DNA from: Cellulomonas humilata
GTDB lineage: Bacteria; Actinomycetota; Actinomycetes; Actinomycetales; Cellulomonadaceae
Assembly: GCF_013359775.1 (NCBI RefSeq)
Contig: NZ_JABMCI010000063.1
Location: forward strand, 62,001-126,000
Length of the DNA stretch: 64,000 bases
Direction of reading: 5' to 3'
Under the pieces are notes generated by a model. The model worked only from the letters and a program-made list of their open reading frames with translations, ran no database searches and had not been told where the DNA came from. A program made the translations under genes and the position numbers. This document shows positions 8,372 to 18,083 of this stretch, in pieces; position 1 is the stretch's first letter, and each line of letters starts with the position of its first letter.

Positions 8372-10315
8372 TCAGCCGCGGGCGTCCTGCGCGGCGCGCT
8401 GCACCTGCTCGAGCCAGGCGCGCCGGGCGTCGAGGGCCGCCTGCGCGTCGGCGATCTTCCGGGCGTCGCCGGCTGCCTTCGCCCGGTCCAGATCGGACTC
8501 GAGCCCGGCGATCGCCTGCTCCAGCTGCGCCGCCGCCCCTTCGGCGCGCGCACGCGTCTCCGGGTTGGTGCGGCGCCACTGGGCCTGGTCGGTGTCGCGC
8601 ACGACCGTCTCCACGGCCCGCAGACGACCCTCGATGCGCTGGACGTCGGCGCGCGGCACCTTGCCCGCGGCCTCCCAGCGGTCCTGGATCCGGTGCAGCG
8701 CCGACTTGGCCGCGGCGAGGTCCGTCACGGGCAGGAGCGCCTCGGCCTCGGCCAGCAGCGCCTCCTTGACCTCGAGGTTGGCGCGGAACTCCTCGTCGGT
8801 CGCGGCCGACTGGGCGTCCCGGGCGGCGAAGAACGCGTCCTGAGCCGCACGGAACCGGGCCCACAGGGCGTCGTCGTCGGCCCGGCTCGCCCGACCGGCG
8901 GCCTTCCACTGCGCCATCAGGTCGCGGAACACCCCGGCCGTCGCGCCCCAGTCCGTGCTGGACTGGAGCCGCTCGGCCTCCGCCACCAGGCTCTCCTTGA
9001 CCTGCTTGGCGGAGGCGTTGCGCGTCTCCAGCTCGGCGAAGAAGTGGCGGCGTTCGCGGTCGAACGTGGTGCGGGCGTGGCTGAACCGCTTCCAGAGGGA
9101 CTCCTCCGTGGGGCGGTCGAGACGCGGTCCGCTGCGCTGGGCTTCCTTCCACTGGTCCAGGAGGAGACGCAGCTGCTCGCCGGCGGGCCGCCACTGGATG
9201 CGGGACGGGTCCGTCGACGCGATCTTCTCGGCCTGCTCGACGATCTCGGTGCGGGCCACGACGGCTGCCTCGCGGGCCGCGGCACGCTCGGCCTCGGCGA
9301 CCGCGCGACGCTCGGCCGCAGTCGCCCGCAGCGCCTCGAGGCGAGCACGCAGCCCGTCGAGGTCGCCGACCGCGGCAGGCTCGGCAACGTCGTCGGTGAG
9401 CTTGGCCAGCGTCTGGTCGATCTCCTTGACGGACAGGTCCGTCGCGGTCAGGCGCGCCTCGAAGAGCGTGACCTTGGCCTGGAGGTCCAGGAACCGACGC
9501 ACGTAGAGCGCCAGGGCGTCCTCGGTGGTCGCGCCGGGGTACTGGCCGACGACGCGCTCGCCGGCGGCCTCGCGGACGGAGACGTTGCCCTCCTCGTCGA
9601 CGCTGCCGAACGTGGCGGCGTGGGCGGCCTCGGCGGCGTCCTGCGGGGGTGCGACCGGCGCCGACGGCGCGGACGCGGCGACCGTCGGGGTCGGGTGCGT
9701 GGGCGGGTGGGGTACCGGGCGAGGGCGCGGGACCGGGCGTGCGCCGGGCATCGGGGCAGCAGCCGCAGGAACCGCGGTCTCCTCGACCGACGCCTCCTCG
9801 GTTGCCGACTCCACGGTCGGAGCCTCGTCGGTGGGCTCCGGTGCGGACTGGTCGGCGACCGGCTCTACCGCGGGCGCAGCCGCGTCCTCGGCGACCGGCT
9901 CCTCGGCGGCCGCGGGTGCGTCCGCGGCAGCCGGCTCGTCGAGGACCGGGGATGCGTCCTCGGAGACGGGCTCGTCGGTGGCCGCGGGTGCGTCGGCGGA
10001 GACGGGCTCGTCGGTGGCCGCGGGTGCGTCGACAGAGACGGGCTCGTCGGTGGCCGCGGGTGCGTCGACAGCCACCGGCTCGTCGGTGGCCGCAGGAGCG
10101 GGCTCGGCGACCGGATCCTCGGCGGCGGGCGTGGTCGCTTCGTCGACGAACTCGTCGGAGGTCGAGGGTGCCTCGTCGGAAGGAGCGTCCTCCGTGACCG
10201 GGTCGGGAGCCGTGGCGTCGACCTCGTCGGGCACCGAGGGTGCCACGGGCTGCTCGGCGTCGGGCGCCGGCTCGAGGTCGTCGGGGTCGGGTCCGGACGT
10301 CGGGGTCTGAGTCAC
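8372..10315 (-). CDS. DUF349 domain-containing coiled-coil protein
   Basis: The 647-residue protein has two parts. The first 230 residues or so are acidic, Pro/Ala-rich and repetitive. The rest is a chain of Trp- and Arg-rich helical repeats (for example WKAAGRASRADDDALWARF), characteristic of DUF349 proteins, with long coiled coils between them. No catalytic motif is visible. The function of DUF349 proteins is not established. The GTG start overlaps the stop of the upstream cyclophilin gene (GTGA), so the two are coupled. A four-unit exact-length tandem repeat of 36 bases lies in the N-terminal coding part (9969-10112). Confidence 0.85.
   Translation of the reverse strand: MTQTPTSGPDPDDLEPAPDAEQPVAPSVPDEVDATAPDPVTEDAPSDEAPSTSDEFVDEATTPAAEDPVAEPAPAATDEPVAVDAPAATDEPVSVDAPAATDEPVSADAPAATDEPVSEDASPVLDEPAAADAPAAAEEPVAEDAAAPAVEPVADQSAPEPTDEAPTVESATEEASVEETAVPAAAAPMPGARPVPRPRPVPHPPTHPTPTVAASAPSAPVAPPQDAAEAAHAATFGSVDEEGNVSVREAAGERVVGQYPGATTEDALALYVRRFLDLQAKVTLFEARLTATDLSVKEIDQTLAKLTDDVAEPAAVGDLDGLRARLEALRATAAERRAVAEAERAAAREAAVVARTEIVEQAEKIASTDPSRIQWRPAGEQLRLLLDQWKEAQRSGPRLDRPTEESLWKRFSHARTTFDRERRHFFAELETRNASAKQVKESLVAEAERLQSSTDWGATAGVFRDLMAQWKAAGRASRADDDALWARFRAAQDAFFAARDAQSAATDEEFRANLEVKEALLAEAEALLPVTDLAAAKSALHRIQDRWEAAGKVPRADVQRIEGRLRAVETVVRDTDQAQWRRTNPETRARAEGAAAQLEQAIAGLESDLDRAKAAGDARKIADAQAALDARRAWLEQVQRAAQDARG
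9969..10112 (-). repeat. 36-base tandem repeat inside the DUF349 gene
   Basis: The 10-mer GGCTCGTCGG recurs at 9969, 10005, 10041 and 10077, exactly 36 bases apart, with near-identical sequence between copies. Each unit encodes 12 residues of the pattern APAATDEPVSxD. Degenerate further copies continue toward lower coordinates. The length is a multiple of three, so copy-number change would keep the frame. Confidence 0.9.
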
Positions 10316-11082
10316 TGGATGTTCACTCCCTCGATGATGACGTCGGACACCGGGACCTGGGTCCCTTCGACGGTGCCCGCGTCGGCGATGGCCTGCAGCA
10401 CGTCCATCCCGGACGTGATGTGGCCGAACACGGTGTAGCCACCCGCACTGTCTGCGGGAATCGGTGAGTCCTCGTAGACCAGGAAGAACTGGCTGCCCAT
10501 CGAGCTGCCGTCGTTGCCGGTCCGTGCCATGGCGATGGTGCCGGCGGGATAGTTGCCGTCGGCCGGCGCGTTCTCGATCGGGCCCCAGGAGTACCCCGGT
10601 CCGCCGGTGCCGCCCGTGGTGGTGTCGGCGGTGCCGAGCGCGGTCGGGTCGCCGCACTGGAGGACGAAGATGCCTTCCTCGGTGAGGCGGTGGCACGTGG
10701 TCGAGTCGAAGAAGCCCTCCTGCGCGAGGGTGACGAAGTTGGCGACCGCCTGCGGTGCGGCCGCGCCGTCGAGCTCGATGCCGAGGTCGCCCTGCGTCAG
10801 CGCGATGTCACCGGTCCAGGTGCGTCCCTCGGCGAGCGCGGGGTCGGGGACCTCGGCTGCGTTCGCCGCCGGTGTGGTGGCGGTCGGGGTGGGCGACGCT
10901 GCGGGATCGTCGTCGTTCGTGAGGACGAAGGCAGCGCCGACGCCGATGACGAGCACGAAGGCTGCGACGATGCTGCCGGCGATCACGCGGTTGCGATGGC
11001 GGCGGGCGCGCGCCTTGGCCTGACGCTCCTGCCACTTCTCGTACCGGCGGCGCTCGTACTCACGCTCGCTCTTCGTGGACAC
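10312..11082 (-). CDS. Membrane-anchored cyclophilin-type peptidyl-prolyl isomerase
   Basis: The 256-residue protein has a basic coiled N-terminus, one membrane helix (about 32-53) and a Pro/Ala/Thr linker. A cyclophilin domain (about 95-256) follows, with the recognisable MARTGNDGSSMGSQFFLVY core. The catalytic region is degenerate around CHRLTEEGIFVLQCGD, as in other actinobacterial PpiB-like proteins. It presumably folds secreted proteins outside the membrane. The GTG start is preceded by GAGGAG. The mycobacterial counterpart lies at the same place between the hydrolase gene and rel. Confidence 0.9.
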   Translation of the reverse strand: MSTKSEREYERRRYEKWQERQAKARARRHRNRVIAGSIVAAFVLVIGVGAAFVLTNDDDPAASPTPTATTPAANAAEVPDPALAEGRTWTGDIALTQGDLGIELDGAAAPQAVANFVTLAQEGFFDSTTCHRLTEEGIFVLQCGDPTALGTADTTTGGTGGPGYSWGPIENAPADGNYPAGTIAMARTGNDGSSMGSQFFLVYEDSPIPADSAGGYTVFGHITSGMDVLQAIADAGTVEGTQVPVSDVIIEGVNIQ

Positions 11083-11153
11083 GCACACTCCTCGCGTCGT
11101 TGGCGGTGCGGCCGGACGTCCGACTGCCGCACTGCATGTAGGGAACCCGGGAC

Positions 11154-11159
11154 AGTCTA
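11154..11159 (-). promoter_or_regulatory. Candidate -10 element of the cyclophilin gene
   Basis: On the minus strand this reads TAGACT, the same hexamer found before yajC and rel, about 70 bases upstream of the GTG start. No clear -35 is seen. The gap of 159 bases to the divergent hydrolase gene holds this box and the leaderless box of that gene. Confidence 0.4.
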
Positions 11160-11228
11160 GGCAAGCCTGCGCCACCGGCGACCAGCGGCGCCGCGGGGCG
11201 ACATCACAGTCCGGACACGCCGAGCGGC

Positions 11229-11234
11229 TAGCGT
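11229..11234 (+). promoter_or_regulatory. Leaderless -10 box of the metallo-beta-lactamase gene
   Basis: TAGCGT ends seven bases before the ATG. This places transcription initiation at or next to the start codon. Confidence 0.55.
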
Positions 11235-11241
11235 GCCTCCC

Positions 11242-11958
11242 ATGCAGGTCATCACGGTCGAGTCCGCGGTCTTCGGCGCCCGCAGCAGCGTGCTCGTGAG
11301 CGACGACGGGTCGTGCGTGGTGATCGACGCCGGCGCCGGCGTGACGGACTCCATCGTCGGCCTCGTCACCGACCGAGGGCTGCGAGCCGCGGCGGTCCTG
11401 GTCACCCACGGGCACGTCGACCACACGTGGGACGCGGGCCGCCTGTCGGATGCGCTCGACGTGCCGGTGATCATGCACGCCGCGGACGTCTACCGGCTGG
11501 CCGACCCGTTCGGCACGCTCGGTGTGCTGGGGTCCGTCGGCCTGCCGCCGCACGACCCGTCGGGCCCGCTGGCTCAGGCGATCGCCGCCTCCGGGATCGA
11601 CCCGGCGGCCTACGCGGCCCCGCGGCGCGTCGAGCCGTTCGGTGGCGTGGGCGAGCCGCGCTCCGCGGACACGGTGCTCGACCTCGGTGGCATCCGGGTG
11701 GTCGCCCGGCACGCGCCGGGGCACACGGAGGGCTCGACCCTCTACCTCGTCGACTCCGTGGCGTTCACCGGGGACGTCCTGTTCGCCGGGTCGATCGGAC
11801 GCACGGACCTGCCCGGCGGGGACGACGCGACGATGCAGCGGACCCTGCGCGAGGTCGTCGCGACCCTGCCGCCCGAGACGGTCGTCGTCCCCGGGCACGG
11901 CCCCACCAGCGACATCGCCACCGAGCTGGCCCGCAACCCGTACCTGGCGCGGCTCTGA
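11242..11958 (+). CDS. Metallo-beta-lactamase-fold hydrolase (glyoxalase II-like)
   Basis: The 238-residue protein carries the zinc-binding motif THGHVDHTWD (about 56-65) and the later metal ligands in HAPGHTEGS (about 156-164), FTGDVLF (about 175-181) and PGHGPTSD near the C-terminus. This is the glyoxalase II/hydroxyacylglutathione-hydrolase-like subgroup, acting on thioesters. The real substrate in an organism without glutathione is unknown. ATG is chosen over an in-frame GTG three codons earlier because of the TAGCGT box. The next gene is hisS, as in mycobacteria (Rv2581c-hisS). Confidence 0.88.
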   Translation: MQVITVESAVFGARSSVLVSDDGSCVVIDAGAGVTDSIVGLVTDRGLRAAAVLVTHGHVDHTWDAGRLSDALDVPVIMHAADVYRLADPFGTLGVLGSVGLPPHDPSGPLAQAIAASGIDPAAYAAPRRVEPFGGVGEPRSADTVLDLGGIRVVARHAPGHTEGSTLYLVDSVAFTGDVLFAGSIGRTDLPGGDDATMQRTLREVVATLPPETVVVPGHGPTSDIATELARNPYLARL

Positions 11959-11989
11959 CGCCTGCGCCGGTCTGGAATGATCGGGCCCC

Positions 11990-13339
11990 ATGGCGCGACC
12001 CACCCCCCTGTCCGGATTCCCCGAGTGGCTGCCCGACGGGCGCATCGTCGAGCAGCACGTCCTGGACGTCCTGCGCCGCACGTTCGAGCTGCACGGGTTC
12101 GTCGGCATCGAGACGCGCGCGGTCGAGCCCCTCGACCAGCTGCTGCGCAAGGGGGAGACCTCCAAGGAGGTCTACGTGCTGCGGCGACTCCAGGAGGAGG
12201 CCGGCGCCGAGCCGGACCGCGCCGGGACGCTCGGCCTGCACTTCGACCTGACGGTGCCGTTCGCGCGCTACGTGCTGGAGAACGCCGGCCACCTCGCCTT
12301 CCCGTTCCGCCGCTACCAGATCCAGAAGGTCTGGCGCGGCGAGCGGCCGCAGGACGGGCGGTTCCGGGAGTTCGTCCAGGCCGACATCGACGTCGTCGGC
12401 GCCGGGGCCCTGCCGTACCACTACGAGGTCGAGCTGCCGCTGGTGATGGCCGAGGCGCTCGGCGCGCTGCGGGCGATCGGGGTGCCGCCGGTCCGCATCC
12501 TGGTGAACAACCGCAAGGTCGCCGAAGGCTTCTACCGGGGGCTCGGGCTGACGGACGTCGAGTCCGTGCTGCGGAACATCGACAAGCTCGACAAGATCGG
12601 CGCCGACGCCGTGGCTGCGCTCCTGGTCGCGGAGGCGGGCGCCGACGAGACCCAGGCGCGCGCGTGCCTGGAGCTGGCCGCGATCAGCGGGTCCGACGAG
12701 TCCGTGATCGACCGCGTTCGGGCCCTGGCGGGGGAGTCGAACGACCTCCTCGACGAGGGCCTCGCGGAGCTGGGTGCACTGATCCGGGCGGCTGCCGTCC
12801 GCGCCCCGGGCGTCGTCGTCGCCGACCTGAAGATCGCCCGCGGGCTCGACTACTACACGGGGACCGTCTACGAGACGATCCTGGTCGGGCACGAGCAGCT
12901 CGGCTCGATCTGCTCGGGCGGCCGGTACGACACGCTCGCGTCGGACGGCGCGAACACGTACCCCGGCGTCGGCCTGTCCATCGGGGTGAGCCGGCTGGTG
13001 TCGCGCCTCCTGAGCGGCGGCCTGGTGACGGCCACGCGTTCCGTCCCCAGCGCCGTGCTGGTCGCCGTGTCGAACGAGGAGGCGCGCGACCGGTCGGACG
13101 CGGTGGCGACCGCGCTCCGGGCCCGGGGCATCCCCGTCGAGGTGGCGCCCTCGGCGGCGAAGTTCGGCAAGCAGATCCGGCACGCCGACCGCCGGGGCAT
13201 CCCGTTCGTATGGTTCGTCGGCGAGGACCAGTCGGCCGACCAGGTCAAGGACATCCGTTCCGGCGAGCAGGTGGACGCCGATGCCGCGACGTGGACGCCC
13301 GACGACGCCGACCTGTGGCCGCGCGTCGTGCCTGCTTGA
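11990..13339 (+). CDS. hisS: Histidine--tRNA ligase
   Basis: HisRS charges tRNA-His. The 449-residue class II synthetase shows motif 2 (FPFRRYQIQKVWRGERP, about 103-119), the histidine-binding motif GLDYYTGTVYE (about 284-294), motif 3 with GVGLSIGVSRL (about 325-335) and a C-terminal anticodon-binding domain. The ATG lies 8 bases after AATGAT, a possible leaderless -10 box. The stop overlaps the TTGACA -35 hexamer of the next gene, so that gene is probably transcribed independently. Confidence 0.96.
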   Translation: MARPTPLSGFPEWLPDGRIVEQHVLDVLRRTFELHGFVGIETRAVEPLDQLLRKGETSKEVYVLRRLQEEAGAEPDRAGTLGLHFDLTVPFARYVLENAGHLAFPFRRYQIQKVWRGERPQDGRFREFVQADIDVVGAGALPYHYEVELPLVMAEALGALRAIGVPPVRILVNNRKVAEGFYRGLGLTDVESVLRNIDKLDKIGADAVAALLVAEAGADETQARACLELAAISGSDESVIDRVRALAGESNDLLDEGLAELGALIRAAAVRAPGVVVADLKIARGLDYYTGTVYETILVGHEQLGSICSGGRYDTLASDGANTYPGVGLSIGVSRLVSRLLSGGLVTATRSVPSAVLVAVSNEEARDRSDAVATALRARGIPVEVAPSAAKFGKQIRHADRRGIPFVWFVGEDQSADQVKDIRSGEQVDADAATWTPDDADLWPRVVPA

Positions 13340-13364
13340 CAGTCGTTCGAACAGGTGTTCGCAT
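13336..13364 (+). promoter_or_regulatory. Promoter of the radical SAM gene with embedded LexA (SOS) box
   Basis: A perfect -35 TTGACA (13336-13341) is followed after 17 bases by TCGCAT (13359-13364), which ends six bases before the ATG. Inside lies TCGAAC-AGGT-GTTCGC (13347-13362). That matches the mycobacterial SOS box TCGAAC-N4-GTTCGA at 11 of 12 defined positions. A repressor bound here would cover the spacer and the -10 element. Confidence 0.75.
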
Positions 13365-13370
13365 GGTGTC

Positions 13371-14432
13371 ATGCGATGGGACGGGCAGAAGCTGGGGACC
13401 GACGACGCCGAGGCGTTGCCCGGTCTGACCCTGGCCGGGCTCCAGCGCAGCGTGCGGACGCCGGAGTTCGCGGGCGTCACCTTCCACGAGGTGATCTGCA
13501 AGAGCGCGCTGAACAAGGTGCCGGAGGCGTCGCAGATGCCGTTCCGCTGGACCGTGAACCCGACGAGGGGCTGCCTGCACGCCTGCGGCTACTGCTACGC
13601 CCGGTCCACCCACGAGTACCTCGACCTCGACGCCGGACGTGACTTCGAGACGCAGATCGTCGTCAAGACGAACGTCGTCGAGGTGCTGCGCGCCGAGCTG
13701 AGCCGGAAGAGCTGGACGCGGGAGCACGTGGCGCTCGGCACCAACACCGACCCGTACCAGCGCGTGGAGGGCCGGTACCGGTTCATGCCGGGGATCATCG
13801 AGGCCCTGGCGGAGTCCGGGACGCCGCTGTCGATCCTCACCAAGGGGACGCTCCTGCGCAGGGACCTGCCGCTGCTGGCGGAGGTGGCGCGGACCGTGCC
13901 CGTCGGGATCGGGGTGTCGTTGGCGATCGGTGACGAGACGCTCCAGCAGGCCGTCGAGCCCGGCACTCCGACGCCACGAGCGCGCCTGGACCTGATCCGG
14001 GCGATCCGTGCGGCCGGTCTGCCCTGCGGAGTGATGGTCGCCCCGGTGCTGCCGTGGCTCACCGACGACCGTGATCAGCTCGACGCCTTGCTGCGGGACC
14101 TGGCCGACGCGGGTGCCACGGGCGTCACGGTGCTCCCTCTGCACCTGCGCGGCCCGGTCAAGCCGCTGTTCCTCGCGTGGCTGGCCGAGCACGCGCCGGC
14201 GCTGGTCGACCGGTATCGGGACCTGTATGCCAAAGGCGCCTACGCCCCCCGCGAGTATGCGGCGTGGCTCGACGAGCGCGTGCGGCCGTTGTTGGCGCGG
14301 CACGGTTTCGGCGGTCCCGGCGGCGGGCACCGCATGCCGGGTGAGGGCTCGTACCCGACCGGCAGCATCGCCGACGGCGGGCTCCCGGTGCACGAGCCGA
14401 CCGTCGCCGCGGCACAGCCGGTGCTGTTCTGA
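13371..14432 (+). CDS. Rv2578c-family radical SAM protein (SplB/DNA repair photolyase-like)
   Basis: The 353-residue protein has the radical SAM cluster motif CLHACGYC (Cys 68, 72 and 75), preceded by NPTRG and followed by [12 protein letters not shown]. This is the pattern of the COG1533 'SplB-like' family typified by M. tuberculosis Rv2578c. The expected chemistry is reductive cleavage of S-adenosylmethionine to a 5'-deoxyadenosyl radical; the substrate is not known. The LexA box in its promoter points to a role after DNA damage. ATG is chosen because it lies six bases after the -10 element. A weaker alternative is a generic radical SAM enzyme unrelated to DNA repair. Confidence 0.85.
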   Translation: MRWDGQKLGTDDAEALPGLTLAGLQRSVRTPEFAGVTFHEVICKSALNKVPEASQMPFRWTVNPTRGCLHACGYCYARSTHEYLDLDAGRDFETQIVVKTNVVEVLRAELSRKSWTREHVALGTNTDPYQRVEGRYRFMPGIIEALAESGTPLSILTKGTLLRRDLPLLAEVARTVPVGIGVSLAIGDETLQQAVEPGTPTPRARLDLIRAIRAAGLPCGVMVAPVLPWLTDDRDQLDALLRDLADAGATGVTVLPLHLRGPVKPLFLAWLAEHAPALVDRYRDLYAKGAYAPREYAAWLDERVRPLLARHGFGGPGGGHRMPGEGSYPTGSIADGGLPVHEPTVAAAQPVLF

Positions 14433-14459
14433 CGACGGGCGCGGTGCGTCCGCCGCACC

Positions 14460-14465
14460 TACCGT
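14460..14465 (+). promoter_or_regulatory. Leaderless -10 box
   Basis: TACCGT ends six bases before the GTG start of the next gene and is probably its -10 element. Confidence 0.5.
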
Positions 14466-14471
14466 GGCGCG

Positions 14472-15125
14472 GTGACGACATCGGATCCCCGCGCTGCCCG
14501 CCTCGTGTTCGACGGGCACATCGCCGGCTTCGGCACCACGGAGGGCACCCGGGTGGTCGTCGGGCGCTGGCTGCGCTCGCCGCTCGGCAGCTTCGTCGAC
14601 GTGATGGTCGAGCGTGCGGACGGCACCCGGCTCCTGCTCGCTCCACGCGACGACGTCGCGGCGCTGGTGGCAGCCACCTACGAGTTCGACGCGGTGCACG
14701 TCGTGCCGGTCGACCTGCGTGCCGACGAGGGTCGACGCCGCTGGCGCCTGCGCGCCGGCCCGCTCACTGCGGACCTCACCGTGGGCGCGCGTACCGGCGT
14801 CGGGCACCTGCTCGCGCTGGTCCCGCGCCACCAGGCCCTCGCGCCCCTCGTCGCGACGGCGGTCGATCCCGTCGCCCGCGTCGTGCTCGACGGGGTGCGG
14901 ACCCGGGGCACCGCGGGCCGGGGCCGACGCGAGTGGTACCTCGCGACCGACCAGCACGCGGTGACGTCGGTGCGGGCCCTGTGGGGGTCGCAGGACCTCG
15001 GCGCCGTGCGACCGGTCCGGCCGCCGGTCCGGTTCGGGTTCTCCTCCGTCCCGCCGACGCCCACCGTGACCCGCGTGCTGAGCACCATCGAAATGACGGC
15101 AGGCCCGTCGCGGCACGGGCACTAA
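14472..15125 (+). CDS. Conserved hypothetical protein
   Basis: A 217-residue soluble protein that I do not recognise. It has no signal peptide, membrane helix or known catalytic motif. The sequence is rich in short beta-like stretches ([20 protein letters not shown]), then charged segments, and ends with a Pro/Arg-rich tail. The coding bias is the same as in its neighbours. The GTG start is supported by the TACCGT box six bases upstream. It sits between the radical SAM gene and aspS and ends about 50 bases before aspS. Confidence 0.7.
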   Translation: MTTSDPRAARLVFDGHIAGFGTTEGTRVVVGRWLRSPLGSFVDVMVERADGTRLLLAPRDDVAALVAATYEFDAVHVVPVDLRADEGRRRWRLRAGPLTADLTVGARTGVGHLLALVPRHQALAPLVATAVDPVARVVLDGVRTRGTAGRGRREWYLATDQHAVTSVRALWGSQDLGAVRPVRPPVRFGFSSVPPTPTVTRVLSTIEMTAGPSRHGH

Positions 15126-15128
15126 GAT
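15123..15128 (+). promoter_or_regulatory. Candidate -10 element of aspS
   Basis: TAAGAT overlaps the stop of the preceding gene and lies about 50 bases before the aspS GTG. The SD AAGGA is at 15168-15172. No clear -35 is seen. Confidence 0.4.
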
Positions 15129-15178
15129 CGTGCGGGCGTCCCGACGGGCGCTCCCACTCCCGACCCGAAGGACCTTCC

Positions 15179-16947
<1,769 letters not shown>

Positions 16948-16948
<1 letters not shown>

Positions 16949-17706
16949 TGACGGACATGCTCGAGCTGCTCCCGCCCCGGTGGCAGCAGGACAGGCTGAT
17001 CATCGGCGACCGGACCCGCTGGGGTGCGGTCGAGGTGGTGGGGGACGACGACGGGATCCTGTTCGTGCTCGGCGGCCCGGAGCGCGCCACCCTGCTCGGC
17101 CGCGGCGACCCCGCCACGGTCGACCGCCTCGTCGCGGGGCTCGACGTCGGCCCGGCCCGCTGGATGAGCCTGCCGCGGGGGGCTCACCCGAGCGCTGCCG
17201 TGCTCGCCAGGCTCGAGCTGGTCCCGTTCTCGACGTGGGACTGGCTCTCCACGGACGTGGTCCCGCCGGTCGTGGCGGGGGAGTCCGCCGTGCGGCGGCT
17301 CGACCCGACGACCGACGCGGACCGGATCCGACAGTGCCTGAGCGCGGCCAGCCCCGACTCGACGGCCGACCCCACCCGGCCCGGCGAGGTCGGATGGTGG
17401 GGGGTCGAGGTCGACGGCGTGCTCGGCGGGGTCGTCGGTGCGTCGGAGCGCGGCGCGACCGGGGCCGCCCCCTCCTGGCACGTGCACGGTCTCGGGGTCC
17501 TGCCCCGCCTGCGCGGCACCGGGCTGGGGACCGCACTGACCGCGGTCGCGACGCGTGCCGGGCTGGCTGCCGGGGCGCCGTGGGTGTCGCTGGGCATGTA
17601 CGCGCAGAACGACGGCGCCCGCCGGATCTACCACCGGCTCGGCTACCGCACCGACGTCGAGCTCACGTCGTTCTCGCCCGCCGGGGCCAGCCGACCGCCC
17701 GGTTGA
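16948..17706 (+). CDS. GNAT-family N-acetyltransferase
   Basis: The 252-residue protein has an unremarkable N-terminal half. Its C-terminal GNAT domain (about 115-240) contains the acetyl-CoA loop LPRLRGTGLGTALTA and the C-terminal motif YAQNDGARRIYHRLGY. It probably acetylates a small molecule or a protein amine; the substrate is unknown. The ATG shares one base with the aspS stop, so it is read from the aspS transcript. An in-frame ATG three codons later is an alternative start. It converges with a minus-strand gene. Confidence 0.85.
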
Positions 17707-17707
17707 G

Positions 17708-18073
17708 TCACCACCGACGGGGTGGTGGCTCCGCGCTCCCGGAGAGCGTGCTGTGCCTCCCGGCAGGGGCGTCGAGCTCGGGCACCCCCATGATTGTGCC
17801 GGGCTGCGCGTCGTGGGCGAGGACGACCGGGCGGGCGCGGAACGACCGGCGCCACGTGAACCACAGGGCGACGCCCGCGAGGATCGAGTAGACCCCGAGC
17901 TGGAAGAACACGAAGGCCGCGCTCGCGTGGGTGGACGGGTCGTCGCTGAGGGCGCGCGAGATCAGCTCCGTCGCCAGGAGGGCGAACGGTACGGCCACGG
18001 TCGCGGTGAGCCATCGCGACCGCCGCAGCAGGTGCCGGTAGGCGACTCGGTCCGTGGGCGCGCTCCGGGGCAT
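17708..18073 (-). CDS. Small two-helix membrane protein of unknown function
   Basis: The 121-residue protein has two predicted membrane helices (about 22-40 and 50-69) with a short loop between, and a hydrophilic C-terminal tail. No known family is recognised. It has a GAGGA box before its ATG and begins 10 bases after the stop of the MMPL transporter, so the two form an operon. A role with the transporter is possible but not shown. Confidence 0.7.
   Translation of the reverse strand: MPRSAPTDRVAYRHLLRRSRWLTATVAVPFALLATELISRALSDDPSTHASAAFVFFQLGVYSILAGVALWFTWRRSFRARPVVLAHDAQPGTIMGVPELDAPAGRHSTLSGSAEPPPRRW
17709..17727. terminator. Convergent hairpin between the GNAT gene and the small membrane protein gene
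   Basis: CACCACC and GGTGGTG form a seven-base-pair stem with a five-base loop just past the GNAT stop. It lies inside the last codons of the opposing gene. It could stop transcription from the plus strand. Confidence 0.4.
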
Positions 18074-18083
18074 GGGTCCGTCC

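Noticed and set aside
9969-10112. Regular repeats that could suggest a CRISPR array
   Set aside because: There are no unique spacers. The units are contiguous, in frame with the DUF349 gene and encode a linker.
10312-12165. A longer cyclophilin reading frame extending upstream across the metallo-beta-lactamase gene
   Set aside because: The extension is antisense to a well-supported gene, and the GTG with a GAGGAG site gives the expected membrane-anchored protein.
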